Below are positions 25,530-43,000 of a DNA stretch of 64,000 nucleotides, in pieces; within the stretch, counting starts at the first letter, position 1, and each line of letters starts with the position of its first letter. The position numbers and the translations under genes were made by a program. The stretch is taken from the NCBI GenBank assembly GCA_950295325.1, contig OX485807.1, positions 51,570,796 to 51,634,795 on the forward strand, given 5' to 3'. This stretch comes from Polytrichum commune (taxonomy: Eukaryota > Streptophyta > Polytrichopsida > Polytrichales > Polytrichaceae). The notes below the pieces were generated by a model, which worked only from the letters and a program-made list of their open reading frames with translations, had not been told where the DNA came from and made no database searches.

Positions 25530-27590
25530 GTTTTGGAAGGGTCTATATTACCATCATTCAACCCCTAATTTCCCACACCTAATTTCTCTCAAATCTGCCC
25601 AAAAAATATGACCTCAATTTCAACAATTGTGGTTAAAGATCCAAAGTTTTTTTTTTGACAAATCCAAATGTATAGATGTTTGTAGGTTAGAGGTGACTAC
25701 TCACATTCCAAATTTTAAACGTTGAAAGTATGTTATGTATTATATTATAATAGGAATGTCAACAGTGGTCTTAAGGGGCAACGATGTAAAAAAATTTCGG
25801 GTTTGATTTTTTGATCGAACCTCTGCTCAAATCATCTCTAAATGACAAAATGTTACCCTCAATCAAAAGAGGGGTCATATACCTACTCAAAACCAACTCA
25901 CAAATCTTGAACCTATTATTTTGTGATTTTTTGGGAAGCTTTGCAATTTGAGGCAGCGGTGCCACAACTGTGCACGTTCCATATGGATTTACACCCACCA
26001 ACACATGTCCAACTAAAAACTCCAATGGTGAATGTTTAGGATATGTTGTGTTTGAGTGTCATGCAAATTTTCAAATCAATTTGGAATCATTTGCACATAG
26101 GGATCAACAATGAACATATTTAGGATATTCTGCCCTTAAACCACAAAGATAACAGATGTCAAGTTTTGGTTCGTGGGTGGTTTCACTATAGACCAATTAA
26201 GAGCACACTCCCATATTTGAATTAATCCAAAAACAGCTAACTCTGTTGAATCAAAATTATCCATGTGGCATAACATAGCAAGCTTAAACACAAAGAAGAA
26301 GAGTAGTTGAAACACTCAAGAAACCATCCAAACTAGTGTCAAAGGGGTTAGAGCGTACTGCTGACGACCAAATTATGGTTGCATAGGACATTAGGAGTTA
26401 ATGAAGACGAAAATCTTCACTTCCGCTTCTTATAACTTTTGCATCTCAACTCCGGTTCTAAAACTTGAAATGCCAATCTCCATGATTCACAATTGGTAAC
26501 CGGATGAGAGGGCTCCTGATCTGATCCAATGCCTAGAATTTTAACGTGGTTCCTCATACCAGTTAATCGATTCGTGTGGCAATTAAGGATGGATGCATGG
26601 TGATAGATAAGACCATGTTTTTTCTTTTTTTTTCACATCGATTCATGCACGTTAACAACAGTAGCCATAGGTGGGTCGATGGAGGAGGAGACTTGAACAC
26701 ATGGGTTGCCATTTATTTGTTGTGAAAGTGATCAACAATATAGGTGTGGTTGAAATTCATGGAGAAGCAACCGCACAAGTTGATCCGTGTTTTACTTGTT
26801 TCGAATGAGAACACATGTATTTCCATTACAATCCACATGCTCGTGGCCAATGTGACTTCACTTGATCGCGTAGAAAGAATCGGTCCTGCCTTGATCTTTG
26901 TCTCTTTGCGACGACAATAGAATAAAATTTTGCACTCAAACACACACACACGAAGCTCACGTGAATCAGAGTTCACCAGACTCTTGAGCTCACGAAAATC
27001 AAAAACCACATTGAGAATGTGAGGCACACATATTACTACCGGAGTTTTAATGTGAGCTGGAGTTTGCCAAGAATGTGAAAATGTACTTGTGAGTGGGACT
27101 TCAATTTCTAGTGCGTACTTCATGTAACAGCAAGACCTAGAGTTCACGGTCGCCCATTCGCATGGCTGCAAAACAGAGATCCGATTCTGTCAGAGGTTGC
27201 AGGAAGTCACTCATTCAATGTGACGTTGGTCTGTGTGATCAATGAACAGGAGAACCGACTCCTGGTTACAGATGAACCAGTTGAGTTTGAGAAATAACTG
27301 ATTGAAGTTGCAAGACTTCAGGAAAATTACCAATCATTTAAGAGGAATCTATGGAATAAACCTCAAATTAATGAAGAAAAACTGAAAGATCGCAACATGT
27401 AACTGGTTGGACTTGGAAACAACTAGGATTTTGACCGATTATGCCCAATAATTGCCCCGGCCACTGTGTGTGATGAAGATAAGGTACACATACCAAGGTA
27501 TTTTTCCACAAACTACTGTGCCGTCGCTTTCGTTCAAATTGCTATATCATAAGGTATGCGAGTGTTATTCGGTTACTTTTTTTATTAGTC
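25530..27590. other. Intergenic, no gene recognised
   Basis: Two short related blocks, 25287-25400 and 26410-26520, form a direct repeat ('ttgcatctcaactcc', 'catgattc(t)caat'). The minus-strand frame 26713-27171 is 152 codons long, the longest in this stretch. It has no domain I recognise and reads like non-coding composition. Confidence 0.45.
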
Positions 27591-27900
27591 GAACACTTAT
27601 ACTTGATTGGTGTGTGGTTAGGTGAGGGTAAAAAAACGAACACCATATAATCACACATGTTTAAAAGAGATTGGACGACGTCTTCAAATTTTATCGACTA
27701 CTCCGCACTCAATAGTGAACACAATTGAGAGGACCTATGTATTTAGTTAAGGAATCAACAAATATGCATTTCCTAGAACCATAACAAGATAATGGGAGGT
27801 TCACTTTTGATCGGACTTTTTGCTGATGCTTCATTATAGATTTGCGAATGCAACACAAGTTTTGTTGCGTAAATCTGATTGGTAGAAGCTGGAGAAGATG
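27591..27900 (-). repeat. Foldback-family arm
   Basis: Carries, in order, 'ggtgtgtggttaggtgaggg', 'tttaaaagagattgga' and 'gcgaatgcaacacaagtttt', the same order as the right arm of the element at 30-706. No opposing arm is apparent nearby, so this looks like a solo arm or a rearranged copy. Confidence 0.55.
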
Positions 27901-29149
27901 AAAATTGAAACCGAATAACACGCACATTCCTTGCACGAGAACTTCAAGGAGTCTTGATGATCTTTCTCTGAGTTTTCTTGTACCAAATTTTTGTTGCTTC
28001 ACCTTGGACCACCAAAAGCCTCGGAGCATTTTGTGAAGGATAATCCTTCTACATCCCAACGAGTCCTCTCTGTACGAGGTGTTCCCCGACCTTTTTGGTT
28101 TTGAAAATGAACTTCAAGAGGCGAAACCGTGAATTGTTTCTCGTGGAAGTATCGACGATTAGGCTGGTGGAGAGTGGTTGTTTTCCAAACACCCTTTGAC
28201 CTTTTGAATTCCTTCGACTAATCAACGATACTGTGTGTGCACAAGAGACAATTTTAAAAAGCCGCAAGACCTTTTTAAGCTTCTTAAGCTTCCAGATGCA
28301 GATTAGAAAACCTAAACGACAGACATGGATAGCAGAGAAAAATTGTGAAGAGGATATTAGGGTTTCAATTATATCTGGTTTGCATTATGTCAGTCTACTC
28401 CAGATTTCACAAGTAGAAAAAGGAGTAGGTTGCGACGTGTAGAGTATTATATACTTCTTCAGTCTGCTGAAATTCAACGCCTCTTCTTAACGACCGCATT
28501 GAATCTTTAGTCCACTTAGTGACTCGAAATCCTTCGACCAAAAGAATCCGTCGCCATAGCCGCAGCCATCTTTGCAACAAGTACTGTGCCCCACAGAATG
28601 TCCATTTCGTCGACCCTCGAAAGGGTTCGTTTCATTGTTCGATCAAATCTGGCACTTTTGTCCAGCTTTGCAAGCAACAGCGATCCACAATATTTGCGTG
28701 TGTCGAGGTGTCAAGATAAAAAGGGGACAAGGACTGTGGATTCCGCAGAAGAAAGAAAATTTTCCAGCTTTACAGGTGACCTCTTATGAGAAATCCTTGT
28801 CCTCTGTGGATCGATGCTCACCCAAGATGGCACGAGCAAAGAATTGTACAATGTAGAAAGTGCAAATCTCCAAGAAGGCTCACAACTTATCAACTGGAGA
28901 GATTATTATTATTATTATTTTTAAAAATAAAAAATTTATTGGTTTGTTTGTTTGTCTGTTTGTGTGTTTTGGAACATTCGTAAATACTTTACTTATGCCA
29001 CTCTTCCCCTAAATTTGCTGTCATGTGAAGCAGGTTGCATAACACAGCTACTAGAGAATGTGAGATTCTTAAGTGCAACACATCCATTAAATGGAACAAT
29101 GTTTTCTATGCAACTTCAAAAGTGGTGTTTCAACCAGTGTCACTCTGGT
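27901..29149. other. Intergenic, unexplained mixed-composition stretch
   Basis: 28.0-28.85 kb is less AT-rich than its surroundings and carries several overlapping 60-95 codon frames on both strands, followed by an (ATT)n tract at about 28902-28921. I cannot match any frame to a known family. It could be a decayed retroelement or untranslated gene remnant. Confidence 0.4.
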
Positions 29150-29440
29150 ATTGTATTTTTTAATACCATTCGGGTATCTATAATGAGACATTCACATTGT
29201 TTGATACCACTCGGATTTGAGTATTTAAAGAAATTTTTGTTTTTGTTTTCGATACCATTCAGATCTATACACCTTTCATACCTAGGTAGAATCACCCTAG
29301 TATCATTACGTTTTAGAATGGCATGGACCCCAAATAATAATTTGGGTACACAAAGACTCTCTCACCTTGAGATATCCACCAAATATCGATAGTTGACTAA
29401 TATTACAATTTTAATACCCGTGATAAGGATCTTCAATACC
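29150..29440 (-). repeat. Dispersed repeat D, inverted copy
   Basis: Reverse-complement relative of 1395-1760 and 36100-36400: it contains 'tacctaggtagaatcaccct' and 'ccaccaaatatcgatagt', complementary to blocks in those copies. The plus-strand 146-codon frame 28952-29392 runs through it and is therefore rejected. Confidence 0.6.
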
Positions 29441-30689
29441 ATTATTGAAGTTCATTATTGATTTCGTGCCTTCACCTCCTCTATAGCAGACCAACATTGG
29501 TTTCAATTTTCATAACCTAAAAAAAGGTTGAAAAATTGCCCTATGAAAGTCACGTAGGACACGTTTTGGTCGAGATCCAAATGTTTTCAACTCCAACCGG
29601 TCACATGTTGATATCTTTTGATTTTTGCTTTCATTAATGCAATGTATATTCCATAGATTCCTCGAACACGGTTGGGGATTTGCCTAGAGTCTTGAACTTG
29701 ACCCGGTCATTTCTCAAACTCCACCGGCTCATCATGTGTAACTAAGTGGTTGGATCTCCCGTTTGTAGTTTTGCACACCTTCCACAACCGGGAATTATGT
29801 AAAATGGCATTGTTCTTCCATGTACGGGTTTCTTTTTCTCAAGGGTCAAACCATGTCTACCTCATCTCCTAAAAAAAGCTGGCCCTAAAGCGCATTGCCA
29901 AAATAACCTAATTCATTCAAGGTAGGCACTTTACAGTTGTATTCGTGTGACTGTTGTTGACCAAAGAAATGGCCAATTCTAGAACCAAGAGGGGTACATC
30001 ATGATTACTTCACTAAATATGATATTTAGTGCCACATGGTTTTTTATATCACTATGGTAACTTTTCGGATGACGCCTCTTATGAATAAACGAACAAATAT
30101 TGTCATGGATGATGGATGAGTTCATCCATTGGCCAAAACCCTACCTTCCTCTTGTGATGAAATATTGTCACGGAAGATTGAAATCTGGATGAAAAACTAC
30201 GTGGTAAGTGACAGTAATTGCAACACTGTAAATCTGTAATCTCTCAAAAAAATAAGAAGGAATAAGAAACAATGTTGGGTTAACATTTAGTGTTGGTGAC
30301 ACTATACCACGGTTTACAATTCGTATTGAGCAAGACAAGTAGTATTGGTGACACTAAATCTTATACCCATTCCGACTCCTCACCAAGTTTCTAAGCTTTC
30401 CGCAAAGTGGATCAAGCACAAAGTTTGTCTTGCCAATTGCTTAACATGATGTGCTTGTGAAAGTAACCCTATCGTTTTTAGGGTAAGAAGCAGGTAGGTC
30501 GCTATGATCAGTGCACCTCAAACTCAAAACTGTTCTATCAGACCTACTGTACGAGACTGAAAATTATGGAGGAACATACATGAGTCCCAAAAATACAGTC
30601 AGAAAATAGAATACTACTACTTCTACTACCATATGCATGTGACTGTATAGTCACCTAAGGCAGACGTGTGTTATTCGGATATTTTTCTC
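29441..30689. other. Intergenic; one short dispersed repeat
   Basis: 30200-30360 is related to 16836-16960 ('gtgacagtaattgcaacact', 'gttgggttaacattta'). The remainder shows no gene, RNA or element boundary that I can support. Confidence 0.5.
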
Positions 30690-31010
30690 TCGGCACCCAC
30701 TTCTCGTAGGATATGAAGCATGCAACTAGTGCAAGATGAATAGGAAATCCAAATCGTGCGCATTGCCATTTGCCTCATAATTTTCGGAGATAAGATGAAT
30801 ATCTTCATCATTATCGAAGTGAAGGTTCTCGTGTACAACCCCCCTCCCTCTCAATCATGTTGACTATTGAGCCTGGAATGGTTAGCATCTTTTGAGCGTG
30901 CAGTCCAATCTCTTTGTAGCCAATGTCTAGTTTTTGGTGTCCGTTCTTAGATCCACACCTCACCACATACTGTGGCACTCAAGTATAGGTGTCGGGATTA
31001 TTGCTAGGTT
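30690..31010 (+). repeat. Repeat T plus foldback-family left arm
   Basis: Starts with the internal part of repeat T ('ctcgtaggatatgaag') and continues through 'catgttgactattgagcc', 'cagtccaatctcttt' and 'cttagatccacacctcacca' to 'actcaagtataggtg'. The block order is the same as at 190-330 and in the upstream flanks of both reductase genes (37969-38270 and 57002-57310). The composite is thus one unit with at least four copies. Confidence 0.65.
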
Positions 31011-31844
31011 GGATTTGAACACGACTACCTCGACTAGTTTTGAACTTTCTTGCCAATTAATCGCCAACATCATGTTGAGTACCGTGATCGCGCTTCGTGT
31101 TGTTTAGTAGGTCGAAAAAGGAGGTAGGTGGTGAGGTTCGATGTCGGTGAGATTTCAAGTTGCTTGATCAGGCCAAAGAGTATGGAGGATCAAGCAAACA
31201 CGAGCCTCAAAAATATCTCGAATGCACGATTGTCGAAATCACTTAAGAGTATCTTTGGTTTGGGGGATAATTGGGACCCATGCAACCACGCGTGCTTGTG
31301 GTTGCAATCCGCCCCATGCTTCGAAAGGAATTTCTGGCTCGACGCTTGTGTGGCCCAGTAGTTTTGGAATCATAAAAATATCGTCATCAGCGATGAGATT
31401 CGAATTACAATGAATGTTCAGCTAATTAACTCTCGGCGCAAATTTTGTGCAAATTGATTGTCGGTCGGTCGGTCGGCTCGAGCCTTAGTTTTGTGGAACA
31501 TGCTCTACTTGTGGTTGGCTTTGGTTCGACTTTCCTTCAACCTCTACAGCTTGTGAAGTAAGTTCAGTTCGCAAGGGACCCTCCACCTTGATTCTAGAAA
31601 ATAATTTGCAAGCCGATTTTGATTGGAATGGAGTGCAATTTCAGTCTTTCTAACAGCGAGAGATTGCGAAGGATTTAAATCACCACAAGTACAACTTCTA
31701 GATGTTGCCAAGTGGTTAATCTTCATGTTTGTAAATAAATTTAAGATTCCTCTTTCATTCAAAGGGTTTGATTATCAAACCCACACCCCAGCTCTACCTG
31801 AAGTTAGCTCAAAATTCCACCTTCTTCAAGAAAGTGGAAAGAAT
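31011..31844. other. Intergenic, no gene recognised
   Basis: Moderate GC, with a short (TCGG)n run at about 31463-31478. Open frames of 60-77 codons on both strands are unrecognised. Confidence 0.45.
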
Positions 31845-32793
31845 TAGCAAAAATGCACACTACCTGTCCACTACCCATAAAATAATATTTAGCAGTGCAA
31901 CTCGAGACATTTCTACGACGATTGTAGAGGCACCTATTCCCGATCAGGATTCTATCAGCAATCTATAGGGTACCGGTATTTCGATTAGGTTGGGACTGAA
32001 TTTTGATCGGCTTGGAGTTAATAGTGCCATGACACATGTCTTGGTTTTGAGTGCTAAAGTGAGGAGGAATGCGTGGTTATGGCAAACTCTAGACATTGGT
32101 AATATGTTTGGATCAACTTTTGGCTCCAAAAGTTCACAGTAAATTCAATTTAAGGAATAAAGTTACCGAAAATATTTGTAGTCCTCTTGATTTCTATCTT
32201 CCTACACATGAAAGACTTGCATCGCCTTATACTTCTCCGGATCTGGCACAAAATCTCTTACGTGATTGGTTATGGATGCCTCTACTGTAAGTCTCATGCA
32301 TGTGATCTCAACTTCATCACAAATTGGTGCAACCATTCTGAACTCTATTCATGAAATGGATTGACAGAGTCCTCATGTTTTCTCCCAAGCCCTCCAAATT
32401 GCAAACATCATTTTCAGCATGAGAGTGTGCATATGCAATGGCAAAAATTTGTACGCAAAGCCCGGGGAGGTCACTCCTTGGAAGGTATTGAGAGCCATGT
32501 TCAAAAATATGTAGCGTGGGAAATTTATTCCTTCTAAAGGACGATAATTTACAGAACAACAAAGATAAATATAGGGGACTAGAAATACGTTTGGAGAATA
32601 TAAAAGAGGTATATATTCCCAGAATATCCGTCAGATGTATTTTGAAGAATCGATGAATATGCGCATTGCATATTACTTCATAGTGCCCTTGAAAACATCT
32701 CTTCATTATTATTGCACATGGGAGTTCGATGCATGCAAAAAGCAAGGGCTAAAGATCCTCCGCATTGCGAAGTGATATTTGTTTTGTCTGGCT

Positions 32794-37661
<4,868 letters not shown>

Positions 37662-37737
37662 CTCCACAAATTATGAATCGAACTCAAACAACCTCAACGT
37701 CGCACAAATCTATCAGTTACAATGAGAGCTTGGAAGC

Positions 37738-37744
37738 TATATAT
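37738..37744 (-). promoter_or_regulatory. TATA box of reductase copy A
   Basis: Minus-strand 'atatata' lies 77 bases upstream of the ATG at 37661, implying a 5' leader of roughly 40-50 nt. The same motif lies at the same distance in copy B (56771-56777), within a conserved upstream block. Confidence 0.6.
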
Positions 37745-37968
37745 TCTATGCAGGTCGACTGATTGATGTCTAGTCGCCCTGAAAGTTCGACTTCTCTGAG
37801 CTGCGGGAGGCTTGGATCCGAGAATTATGAGAGAGGAGATGTTCTGCAGGTCGAGTTGGATCGTGGGATTTAAGTTTGCAGTAAGTGTGAGTATGAGCTC
37901 CCGAGTGCTTTTGTAGTGCGGGACTATCATCTGTAGTGTCAAACTAGCGGCCGAGGTACAAGGGAGTC

Positions 37969-38760
37969 TAAGGTAGATGGGTCTTAAATGGTTACCTTTT
38001 CCCACTAGCCCACTTCCTCCCTCCTAGGATATGAAACACGCGATTAGTATGAGATGGTTAGCAAATCCAAATCAAGGTCGTCGTGAGTTTGGGAGTTCAT
38101 ATGAATGTTTAATTCATTATCAAAGTGAAGATTCTCGTGCTCATTAAATGGTCAAATAGGTACCTTTAATTATGTTGACTATTGAGTCTAGAGTGCTTAT
38201 CAAAATTTGAGCATTGAGTTCAATCTCTTTGAAACGCATGCCTTATTGGTATTTGTCCTTGGACTTAACAAAATGATCACCGTACCATGGATATTATTAG
38301 ACTAATTTGAGGTTTCGGATGGCATCGGATTGTTTAGAAACATCCATTTATAAACCGCAAATATTTAAAAACTTTTTGATTCCACCTTTCCTAATAGATG
38401 GTTTTACAACGTACATTGACCCACGAATTGCTAGCAGTATGGGGAGGTTGCCAAGCAAACCATGTAGCTATGGTAAGTTCCAAGGGAGTTTCTAGTGTTC
38501 TTAGGTCAGTGTTCTTTAGGCGAGGCACAATGATCACCGTACCATGGATATTATTAGACTAATTTGAGATTCCGGATGGCACAAACATTTAAAAGCTTTT
38601 TGACTCCACCTTTCCCAATGGGTGACTTTATGACGTACGTTGACCCACAAATTGCTAGAGGTATGGGGAGGTTGCCAAGGAAACCGGGTAGCTATGATAA
38701 GTTCCAAAGGAGTTCCTAAGTTTCTTAGCTCAAGGTGATGACCACCTTACCAAGGCTACA
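37969..38760 (+). repeat. Repeat T/foldback arm and internal duplication upstream of copy A
   Basis: Repeat T starts at 37969 and leads into a foldback-family arm (38160-38268). Two related units follow, starting 'aatgatcaccgtaccatgga' at about 38270 and 38528, with a period of about 258 bp. The same two-unit arrangement exists upstream of copy B (about 57316 and 57606), so the duplication predates the segmental duplication. Confidence 0.75.
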
Positions 38761-39150
38761 TAATAGATCAAGTACCAAGTTTTAGAAAGCCAAAACGAGC
38801 CAACTTCAATGTTGCCCTATAAGATATGCAAGCGTTATTGTGGCTACTTTTCTTAATTGAATCCCTAGTTTTGATTGTATGTGGTTTGGAGAGGATCAAA
38901 GAGTAAACATCATAAAGACACGTGTTTAAAAGAGATTGGAGTACGTCTACAAATATTAATAGTGGATGTTCAACTATTCTACATGCAATGAAATGAAAGG
39001 GAGCAAGCATAGTCAAATATACATAAAAGTGTTCCAGTAAACTAAAACCATAATTTTTTTGTCAAATGCCTAAACGTAGTAGCAAAGTGTGGTTCTTTTT
39101 TCATGGTGCTCTCTATTGTTGTGTTCGGTACTCAAATAAAGAATATCAAG

Positions 39151-39687
39151 ATCCCGGGTATGCAACTCCGGTATTATATGGCCCCTAATTATAATAACTT
39201 ATAATGCATTTCAGTCCAATCTCAAGTGATATAATTTGTTTTAATGTAGGAAACTCTTGTAGCTCTTCTAACACATGAATCCAAAATGTATTTATATATA
39301 GGAAATGAATATTCCTTGAAGCATATAATTGCATTAAAAACCTAACTATATGAGTTTTTTTGAAATACACTGAAGGCCACTATTATGATTTTGTTTGGAG
39401 AAAAAAATCAATTTAATGTAATTTTATCATGTTCTAAACAAGTTCTAGACAATTACGTGTTCAATATATCTACTTGCACACTACTTGCACTGTCTTCTAG
39501 AGTATGTAGATTTTTCTTGAAAAAATAATTAGCAACATAAACTGATTGGCTTTGTAGATCAATGAGTTTTTCAATTGTTTATGATTTTTTCCTTCACAAA
39601 ATTCAAAGTTAATATACAGTTTAGAATCACTTTTGCTGAAGCCTATGCAGGGTAATGCAGGGTACTTGACGTGCTTGCGCACAAAAT
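39151..39687. other. Intergenic, no gene recognised
   Basis: Very AT-rich, with no repeat partner noticed in the window and no supported open frame. Confidence 0.5.
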
Positions 39688-40112
39688 TGATTTTAAAGTC
39701 CATGATGTCAAAGAGGCTAATGGGACTGAAAGTACGTCATGATGGTTTCAAACCATCTAATTACCTAGAGTGGCAGAGTGCAGTAGCCTTCTTGAGATAG
39801 AGGCTAAAGTCCATTTGGTGGTCCAATTGAAAGAAAGACTTGAAGCTCCGTAGAACAATATCTTGAAATAATGATGGAAACTCATCTCTAATGGGCTTAT
39901 TTAGGGGACATGTGCCTCATTTTCAATCGCATTATAGGAGCAAGAGTGGCAAAGTCTAATTTCTCTAGAGATAAGGATACTCGTCCATCGTCCATTGGCA
40001 ATGGTTCAAGGTGTGGTAAGCGGCAATGATCTTGTGTTGTGGTGGTGTCAATGGTTTCTTCAGGTACAACTCACATTCATAATTGAGAAAACCCTTGAGG
40101 TGGAGGTAATCT
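39688..40112 (+). repeat. Dispersed repeat F, copy 2
   Basis: Co-linear relative of 24816-25240 in the same orientation about 14.9 kb away. It lies just outside segment A. Confidence 0.7.
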
Positions 40113-40744
40113 AGTTTCTTCCCACGTAGATGGAAAGAGCTCCACTGTGAGCAAGAATCCTTCCACCCTTTAATGCGTCCTAGTTTGGGTGGGGAATCCT
40201 TCTTCACACACCTTAAGCTACCACTTACACATGCACCTTCATTCCAATGGAGTGTGAGTGGAGTGGTGTGCAATACACCCTTTTATTACGAACTCACAAG
40301 CATTTATAAACACTCGTGTTACAACAACATGTTCAAATCCTTACAATGTTCCTAGAATGATAGACCTAATTACCTCACCCTAATTCTTCTTATGTTCACC
40401 ACCTGTGAGGCCAAACCACCCACCCTTAAGCGTCCTAGTCCGGGTGAGGGAATGGGTATCACATTCATGTTCACATAGCTCCCTCTTACCAACTTCATAA
40501 AACTCCATTTCAATTCCCATCAATTCTTGCACACCAATTTATTCCATAATAAGAGTACAAGCATTGAAAAATGCTCTTCTCTAGTTATCCCCTTCTCTCT
40601 ACACTAAGTTACACACTTACTACCAAAAGCTCATCCCCCTAAGCTACCCTCTAATGGTGGAGTCAAATCCACCTAATGCCCTTGGACCTTGACCCTTGGA
40701 CCTTGGCCATACCCGGCTCATACCCGGTCCTACACCGGATCCTA

Positions 40745-41045
40745 CACCGGTCCTCGGCCCCGCACCTTCGGCCACAAACCAGTAGCAATGTGCCTCAACC
40801 TTCGGCCACAACCAGTAGCAATGTGCCTCGGCCCTCGGCCACAATTCAGTAGCCTTCGGCCCACAAATCCGTAGCAATTTTACCACAACCCAGTAGCAAT
40901 GTGCCTCGGCCCTCGCCACAATTCAGTAGCCTTCGGCCACAACCCAGCAGCCTTGTGCCTCGGCCCTCGGCCACAAGTCAGTAGCCTTCGGCCCACAAAT
41001 CCGTAGCAATTTTACCAATACCTCGGACCACAACTTAGTAGCTAA
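40745..41045. repeat. GC-rich minisatellite
   Basis: Irregular array of units built from 'cctcggccctcggccacaa' and 'cagtagcaatgtgcctcgg', with occasional 'cccacaaatccgtagcaatt' units. The minus-strand frame 40644-40919 encodes a corresponding AEAHCYW-type repeat peptide. It lacks any sign of being a gene. Confidence 0.85.
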
Positions 41046-41134
41046 AATGGAGCTCCTTGAGCTCCCCCCTTGCTCCACACACAAAAAGAGAGAGAGAACC
41101 ACAAAAGAACCAAGAAACTTAACCCCTCACCTCT

Positions 41135-41450
41135 CTCCTACTTAGTAGGACCTAATCTTATCCACTAAGCCCTCACCCCCTAAACCGACAAGATAGGTCC
41201 CAATTCAAACACTTAACCCCAAGGTCCTTCCCCTTGCTTTATCAAACACCACTCACTTGCCCAAAGCACTCCCTAATGCCACTAAGCTTCTAATTAACCA
41301 CACAAAATAGGCTTAAGGCCTAAAACATAAATCCACACCAAGCCTCACTCTTTTTATACTTTTTAATATTTCAATAATAACCTCCAATGCAATTCTAAGT
41401 AAATTCTAAACATAAAACAAATATGAGCAACCATTTTGGGCTCATACCAC
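41135..41450 (+). repeat. LTR-like direct repeat, left copy
   Basis: Related to 44405-44720 in the same orientation: 'taatcttatccactaagcc' against 'catcttatcttctaagtc', 'cattttgggctca' near the end of both, and a shared 'cactctttttatacttttt' block. A shorter relative lies at about 45620-45770. The pair brackets about 3 kb of C-rich DNA. Together they could be decayed LTRs of a non-coding retroelement, but TG…CA ends and a primer-binding site could not be fixed. Confidence 0.4.
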
Positions 41451-41960
41451 CCTCCTACTAGTCCAGCACTAGTACCCACGTTTGCACCATGAGCTAAGTT
41501 CAACCCTCTCCACTGCAACCCCCTTTAGTCTTGAACTATGCAAGCTTAATTTCCACTAATTGTGCGGGAATTAAGGGCAACACCCTCATCTCACACCCAC
41601 TGGTAGAACAAAATTATCCCTACACCTAAACCGCCTCCCTTCCCTAACCAACGTCATGCAGCAGAGTTGGGCGCTACAACAATTGCAGTTTCCCCCTCCC
41701 TACAGCTGCATTGACAACTCTTCTCAAGGCAGGCTAGTGTTTGGATTAGCTCCCAATCACCCCTCTACTACTTTGCCGTCCGGCACCATGCGCAATAGCT
41801 CTTGCTCACGCCACTGCCGCATTCTTCCCACCAGTCGCCGGCCGAAATCACCTTAATGCCAATTGCAGTTGTGTCCCCTACCCTTGCAGCAATTGCCTCC
41901 TCACAAAACCCACCACAGGAGCAATTTCTAGCTGCGCACACCTTTGATCCTGCAATTGCA

Positions 41961-42992
41961 CTCGGGGAGTTCACTGCGATAATATTAGAAAACAACGTGC
42001 GGGAAAATATAGGGTAATTTATATTCACAAAAGGAAAAACTTAGAATTTTCTTAGAAGTAATATAGGTGAGTATGTATGATAAAATTTGTATTATAAATA
42101 ATATACGCTTGATACAAATAACGCACATTTTTTAAATATTTGTAAAAATATACCGTAGGATTTAAGGATCTTAGGTTTTTTTTTTAAATAGGGTGTCCTT
42201 TGTGTTCAGAGGCGGGAAGATTTTGGATGAAAAACTACGTCGATTCACTTGAAAAAATGGGATGAAAGATTGATGAGGGTGGCTGACGGATTAGGGTTTA
42301 GGAAAAATTGGGGGAGAACGTTGCTGGAGGATTAGGTTTTGAGAGTTTTTTTCACTGTTCTAAGAGGTGGGGTTTGCGGTTTAGTGTTGGCGAGAGTTTT
42401 TTCTTCGACGTTGTTGACTTTCTGAGAGGTGGGGTTTGCAGGCGGCCTGTGTAGGTCATTCTCTCTCTCTACTTTGAATGGAGGTCGAATCTTCATAACG
42501 ACCACACAAATCCAGCTTTGGAACTCGTGCCAGCATGTAAGTCCCATTTCACTCCCAAGTCCTGAGTCCAGAACGATGGTTGCCATCCGTTTGTTGTTGG
42601 TGTTTTAGTTGTTTTTTTTACACTCAGTACCGTTGTGTTTAATTGTGCGTGTAACTTGATTGAGGAACATGGGCTGATTTTGTTGTTTGAAACTGTTTAT
42701 GAACACTCTTAATGTAAAACCTTGTTGTGCCTTGGATTTTGGTGACTAAGTATTTTGAATGCTCTTAAACCCTTTGGAGCAAAATCAAATAATTATAATG
42801 AACATACCTAGCTTAAAATTAGAGCTTCATCAAATTTAAAAGTAATTATAGGGTCATTTAAAAAACAAGAAATTAGCAAATTATATAATAATATGGTACA
42901 AAAAATTAAGAATGGATAATTAAATACCCTTTGAATAAATACCCTTGTCACGCATGTGTGTACATATATACATGTCTAGTGAACTCCCCGAG
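41961..42992. mobile_element. DNA transposon with 8-bp TSD (1,032 bp), family C
   Basis: Perfect 15-bp terminal inverted repeats CTCGGGGAGTTCACT (41961-41975, and complement at 42978-42992) are flanked by the 8-bp duplication CAATTGCA (41953-41960 and 42993-43000). Eight-base target duplications are typical of hAT and P elements, but the termini do not look like a standard hAT end, so the superfamily is open. No transposase frame is present. The interior holds a T/G-rich, gene-leader-like segment (42290-42620) that could be captured host sequence. The smaller relative at 48478-48746 shares termini and subterminal blocks such as 'aacaacgtgcg'. Confidence 0.85.
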
Positions 42993-43000
42993 CAATTGCA

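Noticed and set aside
26713-27171. Minus-strand frame of 152 codons
   Set aside because: Long for chance in AT-rich DNA but no motif, no homologue recognised, no promoter or splice context; left inside an intergenic description.
28952-29392. Plus-strand frame of 146 codons
   Set aside because: Its 3' half lies inside dispersed repeat D, whose other copies are not open.
40644-40919. Repeat-peptide frame with AEAHCYW units
   Set aside because: Direct translation of a GC-rich minisatellite.
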